Source of the DNA: Rhizomys pruinosus
Lineage: Eukaryota; Chordata; Mammalia; Rodentia; Spalacidae
Direction of reading: 5' to 3'
Assembly: GCA_009823505.1 (NCBI GenBank)
Contig: VZQC01006256.1
Location: forward strand, 356,173 to 420,172
Length of the DNA stretch: 64,000 nucleotides
The first letter of the stretch is position 1. Every line of letters starts with the position of its first letter. Below are positions 50,311 to 61,377 of the stretch, piece after piece. The notes beneath the pieces were generated by a model. That model was not told the origin of the DNA and ran no database searches. It saw only the letters and a list, made by a program, of their open reading frames with translations. Both the position numbers and the translations under genes were made by a program.

Positions 50311-50385
50311 ATAAAATGTCAAGCTTTACATCTACTACGGGTTGAAACAACATTTTAAAATACTGGATTTAAAATATATTACTAG

Positions 50386-50540
50386 CAGGGCGTGGTGGTG
50401 CACGCCTTTAATCCTAGCACTTGGGAGGCAGGGGCAGGCAGATCTTTGTGAGTTCAAGGCCAGCCTGGTCTACAGAGTGAGTTCCAGGACAGCTGGGGCT
50501 ACAGGGAGACCCTGTCTCGAAAACACCAAAAAAAAAAAAA
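50386..50540 (+). mobile_element. B1 SINE, young
   Basis: Near-consensus, complete. Confidence 0.94.
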
Positions 50541-50639
50541 GATAAAACCTTTTTGGAGATGCTTAGATTTACCTGTTTGGTTTTACAGTAGCCATCAGAC
50601 AATTAACTCTCCCTTTAGTGGTTTTAAAATAATTGTTTC

Positions 50640-50886
50640 GGGGGCTGGAGAGATGGCTCAGTGGTTAAGAGCACTGGTTGTTCTTACAGAAGACCTGGGT
50701 TCAAATCCCAGCACCCACATGGCAGCTAACAACTGTCTGTAACTCCATTTCCAGGGGATCTAACGCCCTGGTCTTCTAACACCTCCTCCTCAGTCATTGC
50801 ATGACATGGGTACACTTAAACACATGCAGACATAACACTCATACATATGAAATAAAAATAAAAGAAAAAATGTTAAAAAAATTAAA
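50640..50886 (+). mobile_element. B2/B3 SINE with target-site duplication
   Basis: A perfect 14-bp AAAATAATTGTTTC lies at 50626-50639 and 50887-50900. Confidence 0.95.
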
Positions 50887-50941
50887 AAAATAATTGTTTC
50901 TTCCCAATACAATTTAAAACCCCAAATCAACAATCAGTTAC

Positions 50942-51208
50942 TCTTTTTTTTTTTTTTTTGTACTTCGTACTGATGTCTGGAAATGTCCCCTGTCCCCTGC
51001 CTGTAGGTCCGTTGCCCTCGTGTCGCGTTGTGCACCTGCATGCGCAGGTCCAGAAGACGGGCGGAGCAATTACCTCTGAACTGGATCCCCAAAGCTTAGC
51101 CTCTTTCGCCATCCTGTGGTGCCTGGGGGACTCGCGACTCCTGGTACCCTCTGCCCGAGTCGTCGGTGCTAACTTACCCGCTGAGAGCCACTCACTCTCA
51201 GCCCCACC
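50942..51208 (-). mobile_element. B2/B3 SINE, scrambled
   Basis: TGTACTTCGTACTGATGTCT, a TCCAGAAGACGGGCGGAG segment and CGAGTCGTCGGTGCTAACTT keep the antisense B2/B3 order. Confidence 0.6.
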
Positions 51209-52739
51209 CATCCGTATCTTACACATTACCCCCGCGAGGTAATCCCACCTTCCTGAACCAAATCCTACCTACTTTACTACCTCTCCCCTCGTGGCTTACC
51301 CGCTCCCTTTTCCACCTTTTTTATTTTTTGTCAGACCTACCTAATGCACTCAGTAACACTGTTTGCTGTGCTTTTTGGGACAAGCTTCCTTTCACTTCTC
51401 TCCTATAAAGACTACTTCCTATACATGTCTTTTTTACCCATAACTACACTTCTCATTCCTAAGGTACTATTTTTTTTTTCAGAATAGAGCCAACAAATCA
51501 AGGAAACGGAGAATTATTACGTTGAATATGGATGGAGGCTAAGAATATAACACAACTCGTAGAGATCCCTGGAGCAACAAAAGGTTTTCAGCAGGCCAGA
51601 ACTTTGTAGCTTGTTTCTTTTGCTACTTACAAGCAATGGTACCTAAATAAGACCCTTTAATTTACTAACCTACTCTTACTATGTGGCTCAAGCCATCCCA
51701 CTATTTTTCAAGCCACCGTGGTTTCTTTTGCAGGCCAGTATTTACCTCTCTTCAAGAGTCCTTCACAGAGAAACACATCCTGTTTTTATTTCAAAGGCAT
51801 GTTATCCCCCAACCAAAGTATGCAGCCTCCTAACAAAAGGAATGTGTGATCCCAGGCTGACTGCTTAGTCCCAAGGTCGTTTCAATTAGCCAGATACAAG
51901 CTCTCAACAAAATGATCTGGTCGCCCGGTCCTGACTGCCAGTATGTTGGGGCCCTAACGCACCTGTAGAGGAATCAAACCCCCCAGGTCCTATCATCCTA
52001 TGAAACTTTGGCAAATGGGGAGCAGATTTCAGCAAATTCGCTTTTTTCTAACATTTTAAATTTGTTTAATGATCTATTGATCTTTTTGCAGCTTCATTTT
52101 TTACTCTAACGATCGAACGTATCCCATTGGTTGAACTCCTCTTGAAGATCTTGATCAGCTCTTTCTCTAGTTAATTGAATGGCCATTCCTAAAACAAATC
52201 AAACGACCAAGGGCCTTTTTATACACTGAAAACCATATCTCTTTTGGGCCCACTTGAGAAGTTCAGCCCTCCACAGCAGTCCGCCGCCCTTCCTTACCAT
52301 TAAGCATCCGATAGACAAGGCCAAATTTGACAACAAAATTTTATATTTTTATCCCCAATTCAAATACATAAAAGAGAGGGACGTCAAGAGGTTTTTTTAC
52401 AAAAACTAGTGTATCATGACACCACCTTGATTAAAGTCACCTTTACTTTTAAAATATTTCTCTAAAATACACCTTATAATTTTAATTTTTATTTGACAGA
52501 AACTTTGTTCCTCTCAGGCTTCTACCATAACTCCTGACTTGAGTACCCGCACCTATCTGATCTTAAACACACCCCGCCGAAACATTCTTTGAGGGGGCCG
52601 GCGAGGATGAGTTTGCACCAGTACGTGTGTCCGCGACACCTGGGCTGCTCTTGTAGCACGGACCCTGCGGCTGACAATTACTAGGCAATAAGGTCATCAG
52701 ACAACAACATCCCACTTAAACCAAAAAAACACTAATTAG

Positions 52740-52920
52740 CTGGAGCGGCGAGTGGTGACGCATGCCTTTTTAATCACGTAGGCAACTTGGAAAGGCACGG
52801 CGAGCATGCGGACACATGCTTATGTTGGTTCAAGGCCAGCCTCGTCTACAGGAGTGAGTTTTCCAGGACAGCTGGTACTAAGGGAGAAACCTGCGCTCAA
52901 AAATTACCCAAAAATACATA
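52740..52920 (+). mobile_element. B1 SINE, scrambled
   Basis: GGTTCAAGGCCAGCCTCGTC and TTTTCCAGGACAGCTGGTAC with many insertions. Confidence 0.7.
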
Positions 52921-53544
52921 AACTACCTAAACCAAAATAAATAGAATAAATAAATATAAAGTAAATAAACTTATTTTTTAAAAAAGTTTTTACTAAAACC
53001 TTCACGGAGATTTTTTATATAAACTCCCATAAAGGCCTAATGGCTGGATCTTCTTCCTCTCTAATTGGAGCCGAGGCTCCTCATCTGTGTTTGGTCCTAT
53101 AGGCCACTCTGGATCTCAGCATGACTAGTAAAGCTGTACCATAAGGCAGCACCCAGAGACTAACCTGGACAGAAGAGAGACTCTTTCCTGACTCTCAGTG
53201 GCATCAGTAACCCTCCTAGGTGTTTGCCCTACACTGCTGCCCGACCTGTGCCACCTCTTCTGAGGATGACTCAGGGTGACATCCTGTTGATGACTCAAGT
53301 GGCTTTTCCAGTACACTGTACCCTAACCAGCCCACTGCCGGTGACTACCAGGAACATGCTTCTTTCATCAAACAAGAAGGGACTGTGAAATGACGTTTTC
53401 TGGGAAAGGCCCGCTTTGACAATATGGAAGATGCCTTCTACATTTATAAAAGCAAAAAAGAGGAACTGTGTAAGACTGTATAACAGTAAATGAACGATAC
53501 TCTGGACGAATGATTTTCTAATCGTTAGTAACCATACCTTCCTA

Positions 53545-53640
53545 TTTCCCCTCCCTCCCATCCCTCCCGCTCACCTCCATCCCCTCCCTCCCTCCCTCCC
53601 CTCCCTCCCTTCCTTCCTTCCCTTCACCTTTCCTTCCTTC
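53545..53640. repeat. (CCCT)n/(CCTT)n tract
   Basis: Irregular pyrimidine-rich repeat within the error-rich patch. Confidence 0.85.
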
Positions 53641-53796
53641 TGTGGTCCCCTTTTTCAGACTCAGTCCTCCCTGCAGCCCAGCTAATCCTGGAACTCCACT
53701 TGTAGACCAGGCACGCCTGACTCATAAAGAGATCCTTCTGCCCTCTGCCTCCCAGTGCTGGGGCATCATAAAGGCCTGGGCCACCATGCCTGGTCC
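53641..53796 (-). mobile_element. B1 SINE, scrambled
   Basis: TCAGACTCAGTCCTCCCTGC to GGGCCACCATGCCTGGTCCC. Confidence 0.75.
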
Positions 53797-54007
53797 CTTT
53801 TATTTTTATTATGGGTATATTCTGCAGGTGGTATATGTATTGCTCCATGCAGTGCCAGCACGAGGTCGAAGAGAGGATGTCGGATCCCCTTGCAACTGGA
53901 GTTATAGACAATTGTTAGCCGCCATGTGGGTATTGGGAATCAAAAACTGGGTCCTCTGCAAGAAGAGCCAGTGCTCTTAACCATGCTGAGATCATCTCTC
54001 CAGCCTC
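53797..54007 (-). mobile_element. B2/B3 SINE, scrambled
   Basis: CGAAGAGAGGATGTCGGATC to GATCATCTCTCCAGCC. Confidence 0.75.
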
Positions 54008-54529
54008 CTAAAAGTTATTCTTTACTTAGCTTGTTCGTAATGTAAACAGTCTCACTGAGCCTTGTGCTCATCTCGTAACATGTGCATATGGCCTTAATCG
54101 TGACCCTTTCTTACTTTTGGATCCAGAAATAGATATGAATGTGTATATGTAAGTTTTAGATCACAAAGGACTGCAAACAGCACTTAATAACATCTGTTTT
54201 TTATGGATTGATAGTGTACTGTGTTTTTGTCCTCAGTCGTAGGGATTGTACGACCCACAAGCCCCACAAGCTCTTGTTTTTTCCAATTTTTCCTGCTGGT
54301 TCTCCGTCTATATCCCAAATCTCCCGTTTTTATCCCTAACAGACATAACTGACCCCCGTTTGGTTTTTAGCGCATAGTTTTATCGAGAGAATATCCTGAA
54401 AGATGCGGGGTTTTCTCAGCTGTTCAGGTCCCCTCCTTTGGCTTGAAAATTGGCTGCCAACCGTCAAAGGCCGAGGGTTTGTTTTTTGTTTGTTGGTTTG
54501 CGTTTTCATGTTTTGCTTTGTTCTATTCT

Positions 54530-54690
54530 TTGATTTTGGTCTTTTCGAGAGCGGTGCGTCCTCCCAGACTTTGTTCCCTGGCCCTCACTCGACGACCAAG
54601 GCCTAGGCCTTGCAAACCTCACGACCACAGACTCCCCCTGCGTCTCTGACCTCCCAGTAGGCGTACAGGTTAACGGGCCTGGCAGCACCA
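54530..54690 (-). mobile_element. B1 SINE, heavily scrambled
   Basis: TTTGGTCTTTTCGAGAGCGG starts normally; the rest keeps B1 order with a substitution or indel every few bases. Confidence 0.65.
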
Positions 54691-55249
54691 TGATCGCGGG
54701 CAGGCAGGGTTTTGTTTTATCCAGCCTCGATCTTTTGTTGTGATTGTTTGTTTTGAATTGTTGTCTGATGACCTACTTTCATTGCGCAATCGAGGTCTTT
54801 TCTCGTTCCGGCCCCCCGCTGCCTCGGCCTCCCTGCGGAGCCCCGGCGTGGATCCTTGCTCTTCCAGCGCTCCCTCTCCTCTGCTGTTCTGAAGTCGCTC
54901 GAGCTATCCCGAGTGGCTCGAGCGTTTCCCCTGCCCCGAGCAGGACCTCCGCTTCTTTACCCTTCTCCCTTCTGATTTTTGTTCATTTTTCTTATTAATA
55001 GCCAGAGGTACCATTTCCACAAGTGCACCTGGCAGGTATGTGTCCCCAGTGTTGCGCAGTAGCCCCCCCGCTGGCCGAGAGGGTGTCAATACATCCCCCG
55101 GCACTGAGTTTTCACCCGTTGTATTAGCGTTGGCATAGTTGGTTGGATTCAGACGACCCTGCCCCATTAGCTCCCCATTATTTTGCAGAGCCGGCCCGTG
55201 ACTACTTTTCCCTGCTGCGCCACACTACCCAGTCCGCCCCCTGGCATCG

Positions 55250-55430
55250 CGTTTCTGATTTGGTGCTCGTTTGTCTTGTTTGGCGACCAAGGTGTCATCC
55301 CGATGAAGGACCTGAGCTGGTCCTGGAATCACTAGTAGACAGCCTGGCCTTGACACTCAAAAGATTTTGCCTGCCTCTTGCCTCCAGAGATCTAGAACTA
55401 AAGATGTGCTCCCCACCCCTGCCCCAAGCC
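55250..55430 (-). mobile_element. B1 SINE, heavily scrambled
   Basis: GGACCTGAGCTGGTCCTGGA, GTAGACAGCCTGGCCTTGAC and GATTTTGCCTGCCTCTTGCC in antisense B1 order. Confidence 0.6.
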
Positions 55431-55464
55431 CCTGCCTGAGCTGTTAAAAAAACCAAACAAACAA

Positions 55465-55850
55465 ACAAACGAAAATAATATCTAATTACATATTTATATA
55501 TATGTAACTAAATAATATACCTCATAATTATATACATATTATATAATAGATGTCTATTACATATATATGTACTAGACATACCTCTCTCTGAAGTACTCGT
55601 TATCATCATCACACACCTACTCAAATACTCATAGTACAATATCTACCATCCTCAACAATCACTATTAATCATCCCATATATACAAATACTATACTACTAC
55701 ACTACATCTCCCGTCACATATATACTCTATTCATACTCTACATATCATATAAAATACTAGTGTCTCATTATATATAGACAACATCTTAACAACGAGTGGG
55801 CGTATATATATTAATGAGACTCCATATATTACATATTTTTTCCCTGCTGG
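55465..55850. repeat. AT-rich degenerate repeat
   Basis: ATAT/TACAT-rich low-complexity sequence, likely a microsatellite distorted by sequencing error. Confidence 0.6.
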
Positions 55851-55851
55851 A

Positions 55852-56000
55852 CCAGGGTGGTGCATACCTTTAGAAAACCAGGAATTTTCAGGGAATCCGA
55901 GACAGCAGATCCTCTGTGAGTTCAAGCCAAGCCTGGCCTATATAAGGTGTTCCGGCACAGCTGGGACGGTATACAAGAGATCCGCTGTCTCCCTCGAAAA
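55852..56000 (+). mobile_element. B1 SINE, scrambled
   Basis: GGACCAGGGTGGTGCATACC to CGCTGTCTCCCTCGAAAA. Confidence 0.65.
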
Positions 56001-56079
56001 TAAGACATTGTTGGATAGAGTCATGTGGTAAAGAGTTATATCATATAGAACACCACATATTATATGTATATATATAATG

Positions 56080-56235
56080 TTACTTTTATGTGTCTGAGTG
56101 AGCTCTTGCCTGCAGAGTGTGGGCCATGCACCTGTGTCCCCCCATAATCTCACATGAGGTCCACAAGAAGAAGAAGCTTAGAATTCCCCCGGGAAACTGG
56201 AATTATGAGAACAAACTGATAGCCCATCATCGCCC
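56080..56235 (-). mobile_element. B2/B3 SINE, scrambled
   Basis: GTGTCTGAGTGAGCTCTTGC, a GAATTCCCCCGGGAAACTGG segment and a GATAGCCCATCAT end. Confidence 0.55.
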
Positions 56236-56948
56236 AGCCCTGATTAAGGCGTAGCTTCATTTGTGGCCATGCATCATAATAACCGACATTAGTGATTCCA
56301 TTCAACTCTTGTTTTTTGAATAAAATTTTGTAATGTTGTTTATTAAACTTTATTTGCCATCCAGGGTTTTTTTGTTAATAGATTCATTATTAAAGTTTCT
56401 GACCATGGTCCCTCTTTTTGTATGCCACTACTTTCTGATTGTAATATTCTTCTGCTAGTTCTTTCAACCAGATTATTTAGGTGGTAATTTATTTTCTTCT
56501 TGTAAATTATTTATTCCCCGTTACTTTTCTTGGCTGGTGTGCCTGGTGGTGGTGGTGTATAGTAACCTGTCCCGGTCCTGAGGCCTGCTAGCAAATGCAT
56601 GTCGTGAGTGGCACCGTCAGAGGTTAACTTGCAGGAATTGGTTTTCCTCCTTATAACCTTTGTGGGTATCCTAAACAAGTTGGAACATCAAGGGTACCAA
56701 AGTTAATCTTGGCAGAGCCCCTTTTACATTGGGCCCAACCATCTACCACTGGAACTGTATGCTATACATACTTTCATGACTTTTGAATATGTTTATTATT
56801 TCCTGAAACTGTATCTTCTATTTCTTTCCCCCAGATTCTTTCAATGGCAATTACTTTTTGGGTCTTTTTAAATAGGCCTAGATTTCATCTTCGACATTTT
56901 GTTGCTAGAATGCTGAGCTAGGGTATTATAGAAATTTCACCAGGATAA

Positions 56949-56949
56949 N
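56949..56949. other. Single N in the assembly
   Basis: Marks the right end of the error-rich patch; clean sequence resumes inside a B1. Confidence 0.95.
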
Positions 56950-57079
56950 ATTTCCCTGTAGCCCTAGTTGGCCTAGAACTCACTACGTAGACCCACCAGG
57001 TTGGCCTTGAACTCACAGAGATATGCCTGCCTCTGCCTAATGAGTGCTGGGATTAAAGGTTTGTGCAACCACACCTGGT
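56950..57079 (-). mobile_element. B1 SINE, cut at the N
   Basis: An antisense B1 lacking its tail side because of the join at 56949. Confidence 0.88.
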
Positions 57080-57109
57080 TTATGCTGCTGTCTTAAAAAC
57101 ATTAATTTC

Positions 57110-57356
57110 GGGGCTGGAGAGATGGCCTAGCGGTTGGGAGCGCCGACCGCTTTTGCAGAGGACCCGGGTTCGATCCCCAGCACCCATATGGCGGCTGAGA
57201 ACTGTCTGAAACTCCAATTCCAGGAGAACTCCAGTTCCAGGGGAATCTGAGACCCTCTTCTGAACTCCACGGCGTTGCACGACATGGGTGCACAGACTTG
57301 CATGCAGACAGTACATTCATACACATACAGAAATAAATAAAATTAATAAAAAAAAC
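57110..57356 (+). mobile_element. B2/B3 SINE, young, with target-site duplication
   Basis: Long body form. AACATTAATTTC lies at 57098-57109 and 57357-57368. Confidence 0.96.
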
Positions 57357-57389
57357 AACATTAATTTCATCTATTTCCTTTTGCTTTTT

Positions 57390-57636
57390 TTTTTTTTTTT
57401 GAGACAGGGTCTCCCTTTTAGTCCCAGCTGGCCTGGAGCTCACTCTGTAGACAAGGCTGGCCTTGAACTCACAGAGATCAGCCTGGTTCTGCATCGCAAG
57501 TGCTGGAATTAAAGGCTTGTGCCACCTTGCCCGGCCTAAGATGGTTCTTAACTGCCATGTGGGTGCTGGGAATCGAACCTGGGTCGTCTGCAAGAGCAGT
57601 CAGTGCTCTTAACCACTAAGCCATATCTCCAGCCCC
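57390..57636 (-). mobile_element. Composite B2-B1 SINE (copy 6)
   Basis: On the minus strand the B2/B3 head (GGGGCTGGAGATATGGCTTA) runs to TTAAGAACCATCTTAG and then a full B1 begins at 57535 (GCCGGGCAAGG), ending in poly(A). A perfect 14-bp duplication TCCTTTTGCTTTTT (57376-57389 and 57637-57650) encloses the entire composite. Confidence 0.95.
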
Positions 57637-57759
57637 TCCTTTTGCTTTTTAAAATAGTAGAAACTTTACAATTGCCTATGGGATGTGCTTTGTCTCTCCC
57701 TTGGAGAGTGCACCTCAGCGTTTGTGGTGACATGGTGAAGGCTTCACTGGCTGGTGTAG

Positions 57760-58570
57760 GGCATGTGAGGGCAGAGGGTGAATAGAGAAAGTACAGGGCA
57801 GCTGTGGAACTCAGTGGAGGGACAGCTTATGAAGCTGAAGGTGGGGATTATCAGGAAGTGATGACTAAACTAAGACCAGAAAGCCGAGAAGGAGCTGGCA
57901 GACAAAGGCAGTAAAACAGCATGTTCCTCGAGGTCTTGAAATGAAATAGGAACTGTAGACATTCCAGGATATCTGAGGCTCCAGATGGGCCAGGGCAGAA
58001 GGTGGAAACAGCCCAACATAAAGTGACCCAGCCCAGATCAGAGGGCACAGCGAGGTCCAGGACTGCTGAGGCCTGGTAGGGGGAAGAATTTTATCTTGAG
58101 AACACTGAGAAGGGCTTTCAGTTGGAGCAGACTAGGCAAATTACCCTGACATTTGGGTAGAGTATGGGTGGGTGTGGGACAAACTGGAGGCAGAGTGGCC
58201 TGTTCCAAAGTTGTTGTAGCCATCCAAGAGTGAGATAATAGACTCTGGACTATGCACAATCACCAGAATAGAGGAAAGCCCGCGTCTCAGAGAGTCAGAG
58301 ATTAGACCAGTAGGCCAGGCTGCTACTTGTAGACAAGTAGGTCAAGGCCACTGATGATCTTGCCTCTGAGTATGGAGGCTACGAAGGGACATCAGAAATC
58401 TGTGGGACGGGAAGATAAATTCAGGAAGGCTCAAATTGAGTTTCAGAAGTATGTGTGGCGGGCAGGGGAGGGGGGTCGTTCATGGATGAAGATGCCAAGC
58501 TAAAGTGAAGACCCTAGCCTGGAGCTCAGAAGAGGCATATGGGCTGGAGGTAGAGTTGGGAAGGAACCAC
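57760..58570. other. Ancient interspersed repeat of uncertain family
   Basis: GAATTTTATCTTGAGAACAC, GGGCTTTCAGTTGGAGCAGA and AGCCATCCAAGAGTGAGATA recall a known old mammalian repeat in sense order, but I cannot name it with confidence. No SINE interrupts it. Confidence 0.4.
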
Positions 58571-58579
58571 CTCTAGGAG

Positions 58580-58690
58580 CCTCAGATAGCTCATCTGTGA
58601 AATGGTGGTATAATCTCAAAGCTGTGTGATGACAAGGTGACATAATAAGTTGAATGTGTCTGGTACTGCTCAGGTGCGCAGTAGGTGCTA
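58580..58690 (+). mobile_element. MIR SINE fragment
   Basis: CTCATCTGTGAAATGGTGGT and GTAGGTGCTAGAGAAG fit the MIR 3' half. Confidence 0.65.
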
Positions 58691-58739
58691 GAGAAGTTCT
58701 GGGTTTTTTGTTTTGTTTTGTTTTTCAGATAGTCTTGTC

Positions 58740-59105
58740 TTTTCCCACAAGGCCATGGTGATGACTAATCTCAGTTGTCATCTTGATGAGGAGATCTAGA
58801 ATCACCCCCAAAACAGGCCTCTGGGCAAGCCTGTGGGGTGTTATTTTGATTAGGTTAATTGAGGTAGGAAGATCTACCCACACTGGGTGGCACCATTCTG
58901 TGGGCTAAGATCCTGAACAATATAAAAAGAGGGAAAGTGAACTGATCATAAGCATTCATTCTCTTCTTCTTGAGCTGCCCCACCTTCGTGCCACCAAACT
59001 TCCCTGCTGTGATGGATTGTACCCTCTAGTTATGAGCCCAAATAACCCTTTCTCCCTAAAGTTGTCAGGGTCTTTTATCACACCTGGAATAATAACTAAT
59101 ACCAC
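58740..59105 (+). mobile_element. Rodent interspersed repeat, possibly URR1-like
   Basis: CTCAGTTGTCATCTTGATGA, GGCAAGCCTGTGGGGTGTTA, TGGATTGTACCCTCTAGTTA and a GTTGTCAGGGTCTTTTATCA end form a widespread ~350-nt rodent repeat. The family name is uncertain. Confidence 0.6.
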
Positions 59106-59291
59106 AAAAATCTTTTCACTAAGGTCTTTGTGGCTCCTGCATCCTCTTCCAGTGACTGTGGGACCCACATCTGTGTTCTGACATCCTCAGTGCGGCAGGG
59201 TGGGGGGACATGTTACTGAAGGCAGTTATAGGGAGGGGGGAGAGAAGATAGCTTTGGCCTGGTGAGAAGTCACAGAACAAGAAGTAGGTGA

Positions 59292-59637
59292 GGGGCTGGA
59301 GAGATGGCTCAGCAGTTAAGAGGGTCAATTGTTCTTGCAGAGGACTCAGGTTTGATTCCCAGCACCCACATGGCGGCTAAGAACCTTTTTTTTTTTTTTT
59401 TTTTTGTCTCCTGTAGCCCCAGCTGTCTTGGAACTCACTCTGTAGACCAGGCTGGACTTGAACTCACAAAGATCCGCCTGACTCTTTGAGCCAGGTATGG
59501 TGGCTCATGCTTTTAATCCTAGCACTCCCTAGCACGGGAGGCAAGAGGCAGGCAGATCTAGGCCAACCTGGTTTACAGAGTGAGTTCCAGGCCAGCTGGG
59601 GCTATAGGGAGACCCTGTCTCAAAAAAAAAAAAAAAG
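59292..59637 (+). mobile_element. Composite B2-B1 SINE (copy 7), interrupted
   Basis: The B2/B3 head ends GGCGGCTAAGAACC at 59385, and the composite resumes at about 59483 with TCTTTGAGCCAGGTATGG and a full B1. GTAGGTGA at 59284-59291 and 59638-59645 encloses everything. Confidence 0.85.
59386..59482 (-). mobile_element. B1 SINE, 5'-truncated, inside composite copy 7
   Basis: A poly(T) run and the tail-side two thirds of an antisense B1, inserted exactly at the B2-B1 junction. Confidence 0.85.
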
Positions 59638-59645
59638 GTAGGTGA

Positions 59646-60375
59646 ATAGCCAGTATGCAGGGACAGGACTCTGCACTGGGAAGCAGAACACACTACTGTC
59701 CCCATCCCTACTAGCAGTGCCAACAAACCTGTGTCTGCAGTGGCTCAAGGGGGAGTTGACTAACTAGACCCTTACCTGTCTGTTCCTGCTGCCTTCTGTC
59801 TTCCAGAAAGCTGCTTGCTTTCTCTTGACCCACAAAAGACATCACTTCCTTGAAGACTTGGCTTGAGTCAAACCTCCTGGCAGCTTCTTCCTGGGGCAGA
59901 GAGCCAGAATCCTGACAAGATTAAAACGAGGTTTTGGGGCTGGGCCAGGCTGGAAAAACAGGAAAGATGACGAACCAATCTCCCCTCTTTCTGGGGATTG
60001 TTTATTCCAGTGTTCCTTCAATTGAGCTTTATAGGCAAGCAGCAGCCCTTGACATTTGACCAGGTGCCTCCCCACCCCCCACCCCCACCCTGCGCTCCCT
60101 CCCAGCCCTCTGCTGGCCCCTTAACACATCACTTAGTTAAAGAGGTCACTGGACAGGCTCACTTCCAGGGCCACTTGTTCAACATATTCAACTCCTGGAA
60201 AGCAGGAAGTAGACAGCCGTATCTTGACTGATGTCTACCATATTTGATGGGAGGACCCATTTCATAAAACAAGCACCCCTTATAGCTTCTTAGGGTAAGG
60301 AATGCTTCCCCTCACCTTGGAGACTCCCCAAGGTCACCAGCATACTAGGGAAAGCAACTAGAAATGATGAAAGTT
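59646..60375. other. Intergenic sequence
   Basis: Unique, with a C-rich run at 60063-60102 (CCCCACCCCCCACCCCCACC). No gene recognised. Confidence 0.5.
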
Positions 60376-60376
60376 G

Positions 60377-60432
60377 GACCAGGAGTGGTGGCACACATCT
60401 TTAATCCCAGCACTGGGGAGGCAAAGTCAGGG
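60377..60432 (+). mobile_element. B1 SINE, 5' half only
   Basis: GACCAGGAGTGGTGGCACAC to GGGGAGGCAAAGTCAG; the 3' half is missing. Confidence 0.75.
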
Positions 60433-60499
60433 GGTTGATTTCTGACCCTGACACTTTCTGTGCCTGGAATGTGGGCAAATTCCTAGTAGGAGCCAGTGT

Positions 60500-60735
60500 G
60501 GGGTCGCTTGAGTACAGGCTCTGGAATCAGATGTCAGTTCCGCCATCTGCTATTTATGTGACCTTGGGCCAGTTCCTTTGCCTCTCTGCACTTTAGTTTC
60601 CACAGCTGTAAAGCAGTGTAATAATAGCTCCTGCCTCATCAACTTGCTGCAAGGATTAAACGTGATAATCCATGAGGAGCACTTAGCACGGTGTCTGGCC
60701 TGTGGTCCAGCCCCATCCATGTCAGCTATGAGACA
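60500..60735 (+). mobile_element. MIR SINE, near full length
   Basis: ACAGGCTCTGGAATCAGATG, ATGTGACCTTGGGCCAGTTC, TTCCACAGCTGTAAAGCAGT and GCACTTAGCACGGTGTCTGG in MIR order; the best-preserved MIR in the window. Confidence 0.88.
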
Positions 60736-61124
60736 AATGTGGGGCTAACCAACTTTGGCTACCACCAGTTTCCCTGCCTGTCACCCTTTACTTTGGTGGC
60801 CCATTCAGCACATGGCACGTGGTAGGTAGGCTTGGCCATGGGGGAGTGGTTTGAAGTTGACTCAGTGTTTCTGAAAACAGGCTTCTGGCAAATGTGTAGG
60901 AGTAGGATTATGGAAGAAGATGATTTTCAGGAGTTTCCCAACTAATGAGCAAGTAATTGCTTTTTGCATACTAGTGTGAACTTGAAAATATTTCCATGAG
61001 GGAAATACCTGTTTGGTCCATATATAAGATCCATTTCTGATTGTAGCCAGAAATATACCTATATTCACACCTATGAAAGCAAACTACATTCAATGTGAGC
61101 TGTTCAAATATTACCCTAAAGTAG
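60736..61124. other. Intergenic unique sequence
   Basis: Nothing recognised. Confidence 0.5.
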
Positions 61125-61143
61125 TTTAAAGTCTTAAGGAATT

Positions 61144-61363
61144 GGGGCTAGAGAGATGGCTTAGTGGTTAAGAGCACTGACTGTTCTTACAAAGGACCTG
61201 GGTTCCATTCCCAGCACCAACACCGTGGCTAAGGATTGTCTGTAACTCCAGTTCCAGGGGATCTGACACCCTCTTCAGACCTCTGTGGGCATTGCATGAC
61301 ATGGATGCACTTACATACATGCAGGCAATATACTCATATGCACAAAATAAAAAATAAATATTT
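61144..61363 (+). mobile_element. B2/B3 SINE with target-site duplication
   Basis: GGGGCTAGAGAGATGGCTTA. TTTAAAGTCTTAAG lies at 61125-61138 and 61364-61377. Confidence 0.92.
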
Positions 61364-61377
61364 TTTAAAGTCTTAAG

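Larger units (their letters stand above)
50942..56949. other. Error-rich assembly patch
   Basis: SINEs inside are recognisable only piecemeal, with scattered indels, whereas copies on both sides are clean. Homopolymers are short and broken. The right edge is a single N (56949). Probably unpolished long-read gap filling. Gene absence here cannot be judged. Confidence 0.75.
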
